From Pirellulaceae bacterium (lineage in GTDB: Bacteria > Planctomycetota > Planctomycetia > Pirellulales > Pirellulaceae), in NCBI GenBank assembly GCA_018402565.1, contig JAGYIQ010000001.1, forward strand, positions 186,001 to 250,000: 64,000 bases of DNA, read 5' to 3'. Positions 7,820 to 17,665 of the stretch are shown here, one piece after another. Both the position numbers and the translations under genes were made by a program. Positions within the stretch are counted from its first letter, which is position 1, and the number at the start of each line of letters is the position of its first letter. A model generated the notes under the pieces. That model was not told the DNA's origin. It ran no database searches and worked only from the letters and a program-made list of their open reading frames with translations.

Positions 7820-9863
7820 CTAAGAACCTTCGGGCACCGCGACGCGGATCTCGCGTTTTTCCACATCGGTCGCTTGAACTTTACCAAAATCAATCGCGTC
7901 GATCACCACCTGCAAGTCGCCGCCATAACCCAAGGTCAATGTGGCCTCGCCGCCGCTGTGCGAACTCTGATAGTTGCCCGTTTTCAGCGCCGCTTTCAGC
8001 TTGTCGAGAAAACCGTTCACGTTCATATTCACTGGACCACTGATGCGAATGGTCACCGACGGCCCCATCGCTGGCGGGCCACTGGGAAATTGGCCCGGCT
8101 GGCCCGGTCGACCACCCCCCATGCCCGCTCCGCCGCGAGGCTGGCCAAAGCCCGCCGGCGGGCCCGGGCGCTGCCGGTGGCTCGAACCCCGACGGTGGTC
8201 CGGTCGGTCCGATTGGCCCAATCCCCGTGCAGCGGTCTCTCCGACTGGTCCCTGCCAGCCGCCCGCCCAGCGTTTCCGCTATCCGCCGACTGGAGCTCCT
8301 GCTGGCTAACTGGTTGGTCCTGCTTCCGCTTGTTCTCGCGCTCCGCTCGGCATCCGCTAGCCTGTCGTTGCTCGGCTTTTCGCCGCCGCCTCAGCCGCCG
8401 CCACCCGAGCCTCCTCCTTCTGCTTTCGCTCGCGAGCCGCCTGTTCCTGCCGAGCCAACTCTTGCCGTTCACGCTCGGCCGCCGCCAACCGCTCCTGTTC
8501 TCGAGCCGCCATCGTATCCACATACTCTTGGTAATGCTCCCGCATCGTCGATCCCGTCACCAGCGACACGATGGCTCCACGGCCAAACTGCAGATCCTCG
8601 ATCCCGTCCGAAAAGCGTTTTGTAATACTGAGGATCCACACGATCGTCTCTTCCTCCGCCAACCGCTCGCGGAGCGTTTCCAGGGCTCGACGAGCCGAGC
8701 GAGCCTGTCGAGCATAGGGCGTACCCTTCGGCTCCTTGATCATCATACTGCCTTGCGCCGAGGGCACCGCGGCCAACTCCCGCGCGGGCTCGTAATGCCG
8801 CTCCAGCACCGCCAGGCAACGCTCGGTCAAGCGACCGATGTTCTCGCCCTCCCGCAGACAGGCCGTCAACTCGGTGACCACGTCTCGCTCCAAGTTCCCC
8901 TGCAACCAATACGCCGACAACACCCGCCGATCCTCGGCCGACCAGTCATACGCGTCGCTGGTCTCTTTCAGCGGATCTGGAAACCGTCCCCGCGCGTTTA
9001 ACGCCGCCTCCACCTCCAACTTGACCTGCGAGATCTCGTAGCACGCGCGGCCCCAATGGTCAGCCGGGTCGTTGGTCCCTTGCAACCGCCAGATGTAGTT
9101 CTTGGGCGGTTCGGCCGGCAAATTGCGGCGCAAATTCTCGATCTGGGCCGCTTGCTGGCGTTGATTTTCAGCCGTCTGGGCCATCGTCAAGTCCAGCGGC
9201 GCCGCTTGCCATGCTCGATAAAGCAGATCTTCAAACTTCGTCTTAGCCGCCGCCAACCGCTCGGCTCCGACCGTGTGCAGTTCGGACTCCGACAACGCAC
9301 CTGCGATCTGGTCGGCTTGTTTGACCAACGTCACCAATTCGTTGCCCAAGGCCTCGGCGCTTTCCGGCCGCCCCAACTTTGGCCATGTCACTTGCTCCTG
9401 CAGCTCCTCCGCGGCTGGCCCCCGCCTCGGCTGTCCAGCCACTGGCTTCCCCACCGCCCGCCCCACCGTCCTGCCCACTCAGCCACCACAGGCCCGCGCC
9501 GACCATCGCCAGTACCACCACGGCGACACCGCCCAACAACATCCAGACGTGGCCGCCAGCCGATTTTGTCTGCGGTCGCATGCCGTAGCCACCAGGGTAA
9601 GCGTTGGGCAAACCCTTCCCCGAGTACCCCGGCAGACGACGCCCCGAACCACTGGGCGGACTCGACGGGGGCGGCGACGAAGAAGGCAAATTGAGAAAAT
9701 CGAGCGGGTCTTCGGCTGGTGTTGTCACCTGACTCCGAGGAACTCGGACCTTGAGCACCTTGCCACAATTGCGGCAGGTCAACTGGGCCACCTCCAGTTG
9801 ATCGCTGACCGCCGCCCGCACGCCCTGGGCACACTGCGGACATCGCACTTGAATCTCTGGCAT
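7820..9863 (-). pseudogene. Zinc-ribbon/membrane/coiled-coil protein gene with several frameshifts
   Basis: Read leftwards from ATG 9863 (GGGAGAGTGAGAGC upstream), the protein starts with a zinc ribbon (CPQC and CRNC), a proline/serine linker and one membrane helix (HVWMLLGGVAVVV). The frame changes near 9400-9480, continues as a long Ala/Glu/Arg-rich helical region down to a stop at 8357, and changes again at least once before the last part (PPAGFGQPRGG, a Gly/Pro linker, then a beta-rich end finishing VAVPEGS at 7820). Coding character is strong throughout, so the gene is either recently broken or carries base-call indels. An intact form would be about 680 residues. Planctomycete genomes hold similar zinc-ribbon plus helix proteins, but I cannot name the family. 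Confidence 0.55.
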
Positions 9864-10385
9864 GCTCTCACTCTCCCACGCTGTCAATCACGCTGTGCCT
9901 AAACACTTTGCCACGAGAAGAATAGATCCTCGCCCGGTGACAAGGCCCTACCGCCTCCCCGTAGCATAAATCCCCGCCATGGCTCTCACAAGAGCCGAAA
10001 TCCACTGCCCCAGCATCACGCCTCAAGGTCCAAGTGATCGCTGCGAGCATCGGACAACCGAGTCATCCGTTGGTGGACGTGGGCATTCCTAGGGGATAAA
10101 ATCGTGATGGGTCTCGGCCGCGAGGTAAAACTCGGGGCGGGTGCCCGAACGCAAGTCGGCTGATTCAGAATCGTCGGTTGGTAGTCCTACTCAATCCCGA
10201 TGAATCGGGATGGTACTCGTAGTCTACGTGCGGCATTCGAGTACGAGTACCGCCAAAGGCTGAGTACGAGTACGAGGGCCACCAAAAAGGCGGAGTACGA
10301 GTACCGCCAAAAGCTGAGCAGGAGTAGGTGCACCGAGAGACTAGCGGATGGCGGCTGGATTGCATCATGGCAAAAGGAACGAATC
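9864..10385. other. Intergenic, no gene; hexamer repeat cluster
   Basis: The left half shows nothing. From about 10181 to 10327 there is an ATCCCGAT-GA-ATCGGGAT hairpin and repeated blocks of GAGTACGAGTACC(G) with GCCAAAAGCTGAG or GCCACCAAAAAGG between them. It matches the strand-reversed hexamer runs near 711-820 and 29936-29990. Confidence 0.6.
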
Positions 10386-11183
10386 ATGCCTTCGCCATTC
10401 CTGGGAATGAACCCGTACTTGGAACAAGCTTCCGTCTGGAAGGACTTCCACACGGCCTTTCTGACCGCCATGCGCGAGTCGTTAACGCCCCAAGTTCGAC
10501 CGAACTTTTTTGTGAAACTAGAAGAACGAGTCTATATCCACGAACCGTCTGGGGATGAACGATCGAGATGGCTTGGCAAGCCAGACATCGCGATTCTCGG
10601 CAGCCCAGCTCCCGTCGGTCCAACAACGACCAGCTCATCGTCGACTCGGATCGAGTCCACACCCGAGCATCAAGTAAAATCGGTCATCGCGTCGTTGGCC
10701 GATGTCGAGATCGAACGCCACGCGTTCATCGAAATCCGCGATCGCCTGAACCGTGAACTGGTCACTATGATCGAGGTACTCAGTCCCACGAACAAGCGGC
10801 ATGGGCCCGATCGCGAGCAATACATCGCCAAACGTACCTCGGTCCTATTGAGTTCTGCCACAATCGTCGAGATCGACTTGTTGCGAGGCGGGCCGCGGTT
10901 CCCCTTGCAAGATGCGCCACCCAGTGACTACAGCGTGGCCGTGTTACGTAAAGAGCAACTCCCAGCGGTCGAAGTCTGGCCGATCGGCCTACGAGAACGA
11001 CTGCCCACCATTCCCATCCCACTCAAGGGCGATTTTCCCGCGGCGTCTTTGGACCTGCAAGCCTTGCTCCACCACGTCTATGACGCTGCCGGTTACGAGG
11101 ACTACATTTACCAGTCCCCGCCCGAACCACCGCTCGCAGGTCCCGATAGCGAATGGGCGACCCAGATTCTCGCCGCCCCGTAA
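10386..11183 (+). CDS. DUF4058 family protein
   Basis: The 265-aa product begins MPSPFLGMNPYLE, the signature start of DUF4058 proteins, and keeps the family's length and internal blocks (KPDIAILG, FIEIRD, LVTMIEVLSPTNK, YIAKR, DLLRGG). The family is common in cyanobacteria and planctomycetes and its function is unknown; the core has a nuclease-like feel (EIRD, EVLSPTNK), which is only inference. ATG 10386 is chosen because the family starts there; the in-frame extension upstream is translated repeat sequence. It stands alone, convergent with the minus-strand operon that follows. Confidence 0.85.
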   Translation: MPSPFLGMNPYLEQASVWKDFHTAFLTAMRESLTPQVRPNFFVKLEERVYIHEPSGDERSRWLGKPDIAILGSPAPVGPTTTSSSSTRIESTPEHQVKSVIASLADVEIERHAFIEIRDRLNRELVTMIEVLSPTNKRHGPDREQYIAKRTSVLLSSATIVEIDLLRGGPRFPLQDAPPSDYSVAVLRKEQLPAVEVWPIGLRERLPTIPIPLKGDFPAASLDLQALLHHVYDAAGYEDYIYQSPPEPPLAGPDSEWATQILAAP

Positions 11184-11231
11184 CGCCAGTCATCGTCACG
11201 CTGATGGTGACGGCAACACAAAGCACTAGCC

Positions 11232-12536
11232 TCACTCCACGCGGTAGACTCGGTTGCCACTGCGGAAGATCAAAGCTCCAGGCAGCGGCACCACGGCGTA
11301 CAAGTTCTGTTTCTCGTCCGGCCACAGATGATTGTCCTCCGACACCACTCGGAACAAATCGCCCGTCTGGACCACCATCCCCAACCCATCTTTCCCAAAA
11401 CAATACAAACGCTGGCCCACAACAAAAGGAGTCGCCCAACACCCACCGCACTTCAACCGCTCGGCATAGTGTTCCGCTCCCGTCTCGGCATCCAAACAAT
11501 GCAGCACCCCCTGCGGCGTGATCCAGTAGGCATACGCTCCCGCAATGATCGGTGAACCAAAACCACCCCGAGCGTTCTCGGCAATCCAGCGTTCCTGGAG
11601 CGAGACCCCCGCGTCCGTCCGTTGCAATTGCATCAGCCGATTGGACCGAGTCGCCCCGGCCACCGGACCATCCGCCGGCCGGATCAAAGAACTGATCAAA
11701 AATCGCCCTTGGCCAAAATCGATCGGCGTTGCCACCGAGTTCCCGCCGATGTCGGTTGTCTCCGCCACTTTCTGACCCGTCCCCGCGTCGTACACATCGA
11801 TCGATCCCAACGACGAGACAACCACGTACGGCTGATCCTCACAGAAGACAATGGCTGGCGAGGTCCACGAATGCCCCTTGTTGCCTCGCGATTGAATCCA
11901 CGCATTTTCGCCAGTCGATTTTTCCACCGCGATCAAAACCGAGGGCCCGTGGTGCTCGAGTAGCACGAGGCAATGTTTCGTCGTCTGAGCCACCGAAGCG
12001 GCCAAACCGAACTTGTTATCAAACGCCCCGTACTCGGTCTGCAACGATCGCTGCCACAGCGGCGTCCCGTCGTGTCGCCAGGCCAGGAAGTCGCCGCTCT
12101 CGAACAAGACGTACACCCCCGCCGCATCCACGGCCGGCGTCGGCGCCGCACGACTGACCATCGGCGTGCTCTCGGCCGTGAACGACAGCGGCACTCGTTG
12201 TTGCCACAACAACTCGCCACCTACCGACAAACACGTCACACAGCCCTCTTCTTTATTGGGCCCCACCACGCTAGTCACATACATCCGCTCGCCAAACAAC
12301 TGCGGCTCGGATTGCCCATACCCCGGCAGTTCGACCTGCCAGACGATGCTGTCGGGCGACCATCGCTGCGGCACACGCTCGATCGCCGCGTCCGGTCGCT
12401 GCAAAAAGGAGGTATCAGTGGACTGAGCATTCGCCGGTTCACTTATTAGAAAACACGACATACTCAGCAATCCAACACATACCCCAGCAACTCGTGCCAC
12501 TCGAGTCACCGCTCGGCGCGCGTTTATCCGGCTCAT
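11232..12536 (-). CDS. Exported PQQ-type beta-propeller protein
   Basis: The 434-aa product has a signal peptide (VAGVCVGLLSMSCFLISEPANA) and repeated beta-propeller blades of PQQ-like type (TCLSVGGELLWQQRV, AVDAAGVYVLFESGD, WRHDGTPLWQRSL, CLDAETGAEHYAERL). No enzyme-specific residues are evident, so it is probably a binding or scaffold propeller. Its ATG at 12536 overlaps the stop of the preceding DUF1559 gene (ATGA), so the two are translationally coupled. A much longer upstream frame exists but is only the shadow of the DUF1559 gene. It is the third gene of a leftward operon: lipoprotein, DUF1559, propeller. Confidence 0.8.
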   Translation of the reverse strand: MSRINARRAVTRVARVAGVCVGLLSMSCFLISEPANAQSTDTSFLQRPDAAIERVPQRWSPDSIVWQVELPGYGQSEPQLFGERMYVTSVVGPNKEEGCVTCLSVGGELLWQQRVPLSFTAESTPMVSRAAPTPAVDAAGVYVLFESGDFLAWRHDGTPLWQRSLQTEYGAFDNKFGLAASVAQTTKHCLVLLEHHGPSVLIAVEKSTGENAWIQSRGNKGHSWTSPAIVFCEDQPYVVVSSLGSIDVYDAGTGQKVAETTDIGGNSVATPIDFGQGRFLISSLIRPADGPVAGATRSNRLMQLQRTDAGVSLQERWIAENARGGFGSPIIAGAYAYWITPQGVLHCLDAETGAEHYAERLKCGGCWATPFVVGQRLYCFGKDGLGMVVQTGDLFRVVSEDNHLWPDEKQNLYAVVPLPGALIFRSGNRVYRVE

Positions 12537-13525
12537 TCCAGCTCCCCCAACACTTCGCCATCCCGAGCGGCCACGGCGCGGAACAACACTTCCATCGACA
12601 CTTCCTCGGACACCGTTCGGACCGATCCATCGCCCATCGCCACTTGCGACGTCCCCCCCGCATGGAACGAATAGATATTCAAGCCGGCAAAGTTCGTGCC
12701 GTTGATCAGCCGATTGCCACCGTAGAGCGTCGAACCATCTTCGCTCATCTTGAGTAGCAACAAGCGATTCCAACCACCCAGGTGACCGAAGCCCCCCGAG
12801 TTCTGAGCCACGTCGATGCCTCGATTGAAACGGCGATTCCCCCCAGACAACTCGCAGAACATGATCGTGTTGGACATGCCGTCGGTGATGGAGGCGATCC
12901 GCGAATCCCCCGAGCTGACTTGGGGCAAAAATCCACGCACGATCTGGGAGGTCGCCAACATGGGCGGCCGACGGACCGACAATGGCGCCGCGTACTCGAC
13001 CACTGTCGCGTCGTACACCCCGCCACTGGTGGCGGCAAAATCCGCCGAGAAACTCGCTGCCACCGGCCCGAAACTGGCGATCGGCGGCGCCACCGACGAC
13101 GGACACTTGAAGGCCGCTATCGGCGATGTCAACAGCGGCCGATTGGTGCCCTCGGCGAACCCCAATTGCCGATTCCAATTGTCGTAGACATTGGCCTGCT
13201 CCATAAACGGCAGGATCGCGATCGTCCAAGGCGTGTCGACAATTCGCCGCCCATCGCCCGGCCGCACCACCAACGGGTTATTGTTGGGGAAACGATTGCG
13301 TGAACTTTCAAAATTGAGCATCGATAGCGATAACTGTCGCATGTTGTTGGAACACTGGGCCCGCCGCGCTGCCTCACGAGCCATCTGCACGGCCGGCAAC
13401 AACAGGCCCATCAGTACGCCGATGATGGCGATCACCACCAACAACTCCACCAACGTAAAACCAACTCGACCGCGCATCGCAACGCCGCCAATCGCACCAA
13501 AGTTCGTTCCCAATCTTGCACACAT
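12533..13525 (-). CDS. DUF1559 protein with pilin-type N-terminus
   Basis: The product (330 aa from ATG 13525) has a short basic leader, [19 protein letters not shown], then [17 protein letters not shown], a long beta-rich domain, SNTIMFCE, and the C-terminal FHAGGTSQVAMGDGS block (H then DG ten residues on). These are the standard DUF1559 marks. ATG 13525 is preceded by AGGGAAAGG at 7 nt; an upstream ATG at 13549 is also possible and lies just after the lipoprotein stop. Likely cleaved by a prepilin peptidase and exported. It is the middle gene of the operon. Confidence 0.9.
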   Translation of the reverse strand: MCARLGTNFGAIGGVAMRGRVGFTLVELLVVIAIIGVLMGLLLPAVQMAREAARRAQCSNNMRQLSLSMLNFESSRNRFPNNNPLVVRPGDGRRIVDTPWTIAILPFMEQANVYDNWNRQLGFAEGTNRPLLTSPIAAFKCPSSVAPPIASFGPVAASFSADFAATSGGVYDATVVEYAAPLSVRRPPMLATSQIVRGFLPQVSSGDSRIASITDGMSNTIMFCELSGGNRRFNRGIDVAQNSGGFGHLGGWNRLLLLKMSEDGSTLYGGNRLINGTNFAGLNIYSFHAGGTSQVAMGDGSVRTVSEEVSMEVLFRAVAARDGEVLGELE

Positions 13526-13552
13526 GTGCTTGCCTTTCCCTATTGTCATTCT

Positions 13553-14011
13553 TTACTTGCCGGTTGTGAGTTCAAACACCAGAGGCTCGGCCAGGGGCAC
13601 GGTGACTTGAAACGTGGTGCTTTCCACATCCGAGTATTTGCCCTCGAATCGGTCGGTCGCATCCAGTCCATCGGTGGTCAACCAATTGAACGTCACGCGG
13701 TACTGGCCCGCGACCGCTCCGGCGACTTTGGCCTTTTCCCCCAGCACAAAGCGGCCCTCGGCATCCGACAACGCCACCGGGAACCGATCGTCGTTCTTCA
13801 GCGTCTCCTCCCCATTCTGGAACTGGATCACCACCCGCTCCGCCGCTTGGCCATCCACCCGCACCACTCCCTCCACCGGATGCCGCGGCAGCCCGCCCTG
13901 GCCACAGCCGCCGCCCAGCCACACGGTCAAACAGACGACCATCCACGGAGTCCTCGCTCGTTTTACGCCTCGAAGGTCAGCTTCAATCGTCGCTTGCCAA
14001 ACCACCTGCAT
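13553..14011 (-). CDS. Small transthyretin-like lipoprotein
   Basis: The 152-aa product has a lipobox-like LGGGC after a hydrophobic stretch, then one carboxypeptidase-regulatory/transthyretin-like beta-sandwich (VEGVVRVDGQAAERVVIQF, LSDAEGRFVLG, AGQYRVTF). Such proteins regularly sit next to DUF1559 genes in planctomycetes, as here and again at 57.3-57.7 kb. AGGAG lies very close to the ATG at 14011; an internal ATG before MVVCLTVWLGGGC is an alternative start. First gene of the leftward operon. Confidence 0.75.
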   Translation of the reverse strand: MQVVWQATIEADLRGVKRARTPWMVVCLTVWLGGGCGQGGLPRHPVEGVVRVDGQAAERVVIQFQNGEETLKNDDRFPVALSDAEGRFVLGEKAKVAGAVAGQYRVTFNWLTTDGLDATDRFEGKYSDVESTTFQVTVPLAEPLVFELTTGK

Positions 14012-14273
14012 CACTCCTAACCGTTTTCGGTTGCCTTACGATCAAACAACTGCTGGCCCCGATCCACCAATTCGGACCATCGCCAACACCACCTTAATGC
14101 ACATGCACACTAATTGCAATACAGCCTAACCCAAGGATTTTTTGCACGGGTGCCGCCTCCAGCCGAGCCAAGTTGTGCTAAATTGAGCGTCAGGGGAGGG
14201 AGCGTTGGCCGGATTTACCGAGTACAAGCGGTCACAACTGATCCTGTCCCTTTTCACGGACAGAAGTGGCGAT
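14012..14273. other. Intergenic between divergent genes
   Basis: No gene. This space must hold promoters for the leftward lipoprotein operon and the rightward SEC-C gene, but I see no clear consensus pair. Confidence 0.4.
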
Positions 14274-14341
14274 TCAACCGGTCAGACAAATTAACCGGTC
14301 AGACAAATTAACCGATCAGACAAATTAACCGATCAGACAAA
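14274..14341 (+). repeat. 17-bp direct repeat, 4 units, just before a start codon
   Basis: Four head-to-tail units of TTAACCGGTCAGACAAA occur at 14274, 14291, 14308 and 14325. The first differs at one base and the last two read CCGATC instead of CCGGTC. The array ends 9 bp before ATG 14351 and supplies part of the AAAGGA ribosome site. Confidence 0.9.
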
Positions 14342-14350
14342 GGATTTGAA

Positions 14351-15268
14351 ATGTCGGTCCAGTTCACTGAGTTGCAGAAACGCTTGCTGGCAGCACCGCA
14401 TCCGTGGTTGTGTCGGCAGTGGTACGAAGACCGAGAATTCTATCGGACAGGCTGCCAGATTACCGAGGCGGACATGCCCGAACTGAGGCATCTGGTCGAA
14501 CAGTGGAACCATTGGTTCTTGCCCGAAGAACTCGATGGTCCCGACGAGGTCGCGGAGCACTACGAGCTGTTGCCGATTGTCGCAGCCCGAGCCTTGGCGG
14601 AGTGGCCCAGTGAAGAGAACTTCCAGATTCTCCTAGCTCGAATACTTGATGCTGAAGAGGATGATGATTGGTTAACTGAAGAGATTCCGAAGCTCTGGGG
14701 GCGTATCGGGGAAGTGGCCATCGGCCCCTTAGCTCAATTGGCGGCGGACACGATGGAGGGTGCAATGCCGCGTTTAGCGGCACTCGAAGGGATCGCCGAG
14801 GCATACCATCAGGAAATCTCGCTTCGCGATCAGGTCGCTGCCATTTTTATCGAGTTATTGCAAGCGGCTGAGAGAAACCCTGCCAACATAAACGCTGTCC
14901 TGGCTTGGGAATTGGCTGAAATGCGGGCCACCGAGGCCGCGGAACTCATCGAACGAACCTTCGCCGCCGACCTGATCGATGTTGGCTACGCGGGTTCGTG
15001 GGAAGAACACCGCCAGGTACTGGATATCCCGGGACTGGGCCTCCCCATGCCAGAACGTCCTAGGAATTCCCTGGATTTTGGATTCTCGGCTGACCAACTT
15101 TTGGGGGAGGATGACCTATGGATCACAGGAGCTGATGAGCTTGAGTCGGCCGATTACGACGTCGATTTCACGCCCACACCCTACGTTCAAGCTCGGGAAC
15201 GTATCGGCCGAAACGATCCATGCCCCTGCGGTAGCGGAAGGAAATTCAAAAAATGCTGCCTAACTTAG
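14351..15268 (+). CDS. DUF1186-like protein with C-terminal SEC-C zinc motif
   Basis: The 305-aa acidic, helix-rich product ends with [18 protein letters not shown], the SEC-C zinc-binding motif also found at the end of SecA. The helical body with HEAT-like repeats ([33 protein letters not shown]) fits DUF1186-type proteins. Function unknown; SEC-C tails often mediate contacts with ribosomes or other proteins. The start is set by AAAGGATTTGAA upstream. It stands alone with a tandem 17-bp repeat in its leader. Confidence 0.75.
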   Translation: MSVQFTELQKRLLAAPHPWLCRQWYEDREFYRTGCQITEADMPELRHLVEQWNHWFLPEELDGPDEVAEHYELLPIVAARALAEWPSEENFQILLARILDAEEDDDWLTEEIPKLWGRIGEVAIGPLAQLAADTMEGAMPRLAALEGIAEAYHQEISLRDQVAAIFIELLQAAERNPANINAVLAWELAEMRATEAAELIERTFAADLIDVGYAGSWEEHRQVLDIPGLGLPMPERPRNSLDFGFSADQLLGEDDLWITGADELESADYDVDFTPTPYVQARERIGRNDPCPCGSGRKFKKCCLT

Positions 15269-15296
15269 CACAACTCGCACAAGCTGAACTCCACGA

Positions 15297-15425
15297 GGGC
15301 CTGTTGATTTTTCCAGACTTCCACGCGAATTTGTCGCTCGATTCAAGGGAATCTGGCAAAAACACGCCGTTTCCGCCTCAATCGAAACGCTTGACGCGTT
15401 CCGCTACGGAAAAATCAACAAGCCC
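15297..15425 (-). repeat. 129-bp palindromic element, inverted copy
   Basis: This is the same element as 104-232 in the opposite orientation: one end reads GGCCTGTTGATTTTTCCAG, the other GGAAAAATCAACAAGCCC, with the CGCTTGACGCGTTCCG block next to the right end. It begins 28 bp after the SEC-C gene stop and could act as a terminator hairpin for it. Confidence 0.85.
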
Positions 15426-15527
15426 ACGAAGGATTCGACTAGCATCGACCTACCTGGCCAGAAGACGACCCTTTGATGTTAATGATTAGCGCACGTTTTG
15501 TTCGCTCCTTTTAGGAACCCTTTGATC

Positions 15528-16574
15528 GTGACACCCATACATTCCGACAACCCAGCATCCGTTACCGCCCCTTCCGCAGCCCTGGAGTCCGATGACGTCG
15601 CCGCCATCGATGAACTGGGCCAGATCTTCCAGCAGCTCAAGTCCGAACTGGGGAAGATCATCGTGGGTCAACACGAGGTCATCGAACGCTTGGCGATCTG
15701 CCTGTTCGCTCGCGGTCACGCGTTGCTGATGGGGGTACCCGGCTTGGCCAAGACCCTGCTGATCAGTCGCCTGGCGGAGACCCTGTCGCTGGACTTCTCC
15801 CGCATCCAATTCACGCCGGACCTGATGCCGATGGACATCACCGGGACGGACATCCTGCAAGAGACGCCCGACGGACGCCGCGTGTTCGAGTTCATCAAAG
15901 GGCCATTGTTCGCCAACGTGGTCCTGGCGGATGAAATCAATCGGGCCCCCGCCAAGACGCAGGCCGCGATGTTGGAGGCGATGCAGGAGCAACGCATCAC
16001 GGTCGTCGGCAAGACCTTCCACCTGCCGCCGCCCTTTTTTGTTTTGGCCACCCAGAACCCCGTGGAACAAGAAGGCACTTACCCGTTGCCCGAAGCCCAA
16101 CTGGATCGCTTCATGTTCCTGATCGAGGTCGACTACCCGGACCGAGCCGAAGAGATCCGCATCGCGCGGAGTACCACCGGCGGGACGCTGCCCAGTCTGC
16201 AGCACGTGTTAACCGGCGAGCAGGTCATTCGCTTTCAGGACCTGGTCCGCCGCGTGCCCGTACCTGAGCACCTATACGAATTCGCCGTCGATCTGGCTCG
16301 TCGCACGCGTCCCCAAGCCGCCGAAGCCCCCGCCTGGCTGAAACCCTTGGTCGGCTGGGGCGCTGGTCCGCGCGCCGTCCAGTACCTAATCCTGGGCGCG
16401 AAGGCTCGCGCTGCCCTGCACGGCAGCTATATGGTCCGCCTGGAGGATGTACTGGAAGTCGCCCAGCCCGTGCTGACCCACCGCGTGCTGACCACCTTCG
16501 CCGCCGAATCCGAAGGCCTGAGCAGCCGCGACATCGTCAAACGTTTGGTCGACGAACTCAGCCGCGAACGATAA
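15528..16574 (+). CDS. MoxR family AAA+ ATPase
   Basis: The 348-aa product has a Walker A GVPGLAKT, Walker B VLADEINR, sensor-like ATQNP and the MoxR blocks QFTPDLMPMDITGTD and EGTYPLPEAQLDRFM. MoxR proteins act as chaperone-like ATPases that activate partners carrying von Willebrand A domains. I chose GTG 15528, with AGGA ten nt upstream; TTG 15498 is in frame but lacks a site. It leads an operon with DUF58 and two vWA membrane proteins, the standard set for this family, probably working at the cell envelope. Confidence 0.93.
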   Translation: MTPIHSDNPASVTAPSAALESDDVAAIDELGQIFQQLKSELGKIIVGQHEVIERLAICLFARGHALLMGVPGLAKTLLISRLAETLSLDFSRIQFTPDLMPMDITGTDILQETPDGRRVFEFIKGPLFANVVLADEINRAPAKTQAAMLEAMQEQRITVVGKTFHLPPPFFVLATQNPVEQEGTYPLPEAQLDRFMFLIEVDYPDRAEEIRIARSTTGGTLPSLQHVLTGEQVIRFQDLVRRVPVPEHLYEFAVDLARRTRPQAAEAPAWLKPLVGWGAGPRAVQYLILGAKARAALHGSYMVRLEDVLEVAQPVLTHRVLTTFAAESEGLSSRDIVKRLVDELSRER

Positions 16575-16587
16575 AACTGAAGATAAG

Positions 16588-17484
16588 ATGGCTGCTACCC
16601 ACGACTTTATTGAACCCCGCGTGATCGCGCGGTTGAAGAACCTCAACCTGCACGCTCGCCTGCCCATGCTGGGCAGCGTGACCGGGCTGCATCGCAGTCC
16701 CCATCGCGGCTCGAGTCTGGAGTTTGCCGAGTACCGCAAGTACGTGCCAGGCGATGACACTCGGCGGCTGGATTGGCGCGCGTACGGCCGCAGCGATCGC
16801 TTCTACATCAAAGAATTTGAAGCCGACACGAATTTGCGTTTGTGCTTGATCGTCGACACCAGCGGCTCGATGAATTACGCTCGCGGCGGCATCTCCAAGC
16901 TACAGTTCGCTCGCCAGTTGGCTGGGACCTTGGCCTACTTGGCGGCCTGGCAGGGCGATGCCATTGGCCTGTACTGTGCCGGCCAGACCTTCCAGCGGCA
17001 AATCACGCCCAAACGCAGCGCCGCCCACCTCCGCGTGATCCTGGATTCTTTGGCCTCCGCGACAGCCACCGGCGAAACGGGATTGGTCGCCGCCCTGCAC
17101 GAAGCCGCCGAACGGATACGCCAACGAGCCCTGGTGGTGGTATTTTCCGACCTGTTCGTCGACCCGCAGGAACTGAGTAGCGCCTTCCAGCACTTGCGGT
17201 TTCGCAAGCACGACGTGGTGGTGTTCCATTTGTTGGAGCAAGCCGAGATCCAATTCGACTTCGATCGCCCCATGCGGTTTGTCGACTTGGAGGGCGGCCC
17301 CGCGGTGTTGGCTGACCCCAGTCTGGTGGCGACGGAGTACCGCCAAGCGATCGAGGGCTACTTGCGAGACTTGCAGACGATCGTCCGCGACGCCAACGTG
17401 GACTACCAACGACTCGATCTGGAGCAACACTACGGCGACGTCCTGGCCAAGTTTCTCCTCGCTCGCATGCCAAAACGCCGGTAA
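16588..17484 (+). CDS. DUF58 domain protein
   Basis: The 298-aa product carries the DUF58 signature (EFAEYRKYVPGDDTRRLDW, then RSDRFYIKEFE) followed by a vWA-like fold with the metal site DTSGSM. It lies 13 bp after the MoxR gene and belongs to the same transcript. DUF58 proteins are the usual partners of MoxR ATPases. No membrane segments, so cytoplasmic. Confidence 0.92.
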   Translation: MAATHDFIEPRVIARLKNLNLHARLPMLGSVTGLHRSPHRGSSLEFAEYRKYVPGDDTRRLDWRAYGRSDRFYIKEFEADTNLRLCLIVDTSGSMNYARGGISKLQFARQLAGTLAYLAAWQGDAIGLYCAGQTFQRQITPKRSAAHLRVILDSLASATATGETGLVAALHEAAERIRQRALVVVFSDLFVDPQELSSAFQHLRFRKHDVVVFHLLEQAEIQFDFDRPMRFVDLEGGPAVLADPSLVATEYRQAIEGYLRDLQTIVRDANVDYQRLDLEQHYGDVLAKFLLARMPKRR

Positions 17485-17497
17485 CGGAGGGTCGACG

Positions 17498-17665
17498 ATG
17501 GAAAAATTAATGGCAAACGTTCCAGAAATGCGGGCCTTGATTTTAGAGGACAACGCCGACTTAAGATGGATTAACGAGGCCTGGGCGCCAATGATCTTGA
17601 AATACTGCAACTTGTCGATCAACACGAGCCACACATTTACGAACAACAAGGAGAATCTGAAATGA
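17498..17665 (+). CDS. Small ORF (55 aa) inside the MoxR operon
   Basis: ATG 17498 follows an excellent GGAGGG site at 7 nt, and the stop overlaps the ATG of the next gene (ATGA at 17662-17665), so it is placed as a translated, coupled gene. The protein has no signal peptide or membrane helix and no family that I recognise (MEKLMANVPEM, AWAPMILKYC). It may be a real small protein, a leader that couples translation, or the remnant of a larger gene. The sequence is richer in A+T than its neighbours. Confidence 0.5.
   Translation: MEKLMANVPEMRALILEDNADLRWINEAWAPMILKYCNLSINTSHTFTNNKENLK

Noticed and set aside
11232-13229. 665-aa reading frame covering the PQQ-propeller and most of the DUF1559 gene
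   Set aside because: The first 230 residues are a shadow of the DUF1559 gene in another frame; the signal peptide begins at 12536.
15253-15489. 78-aa ORF after the SEC-C gene
   Set aside because: It is mainly translated palindromic element, with no ribosome site.
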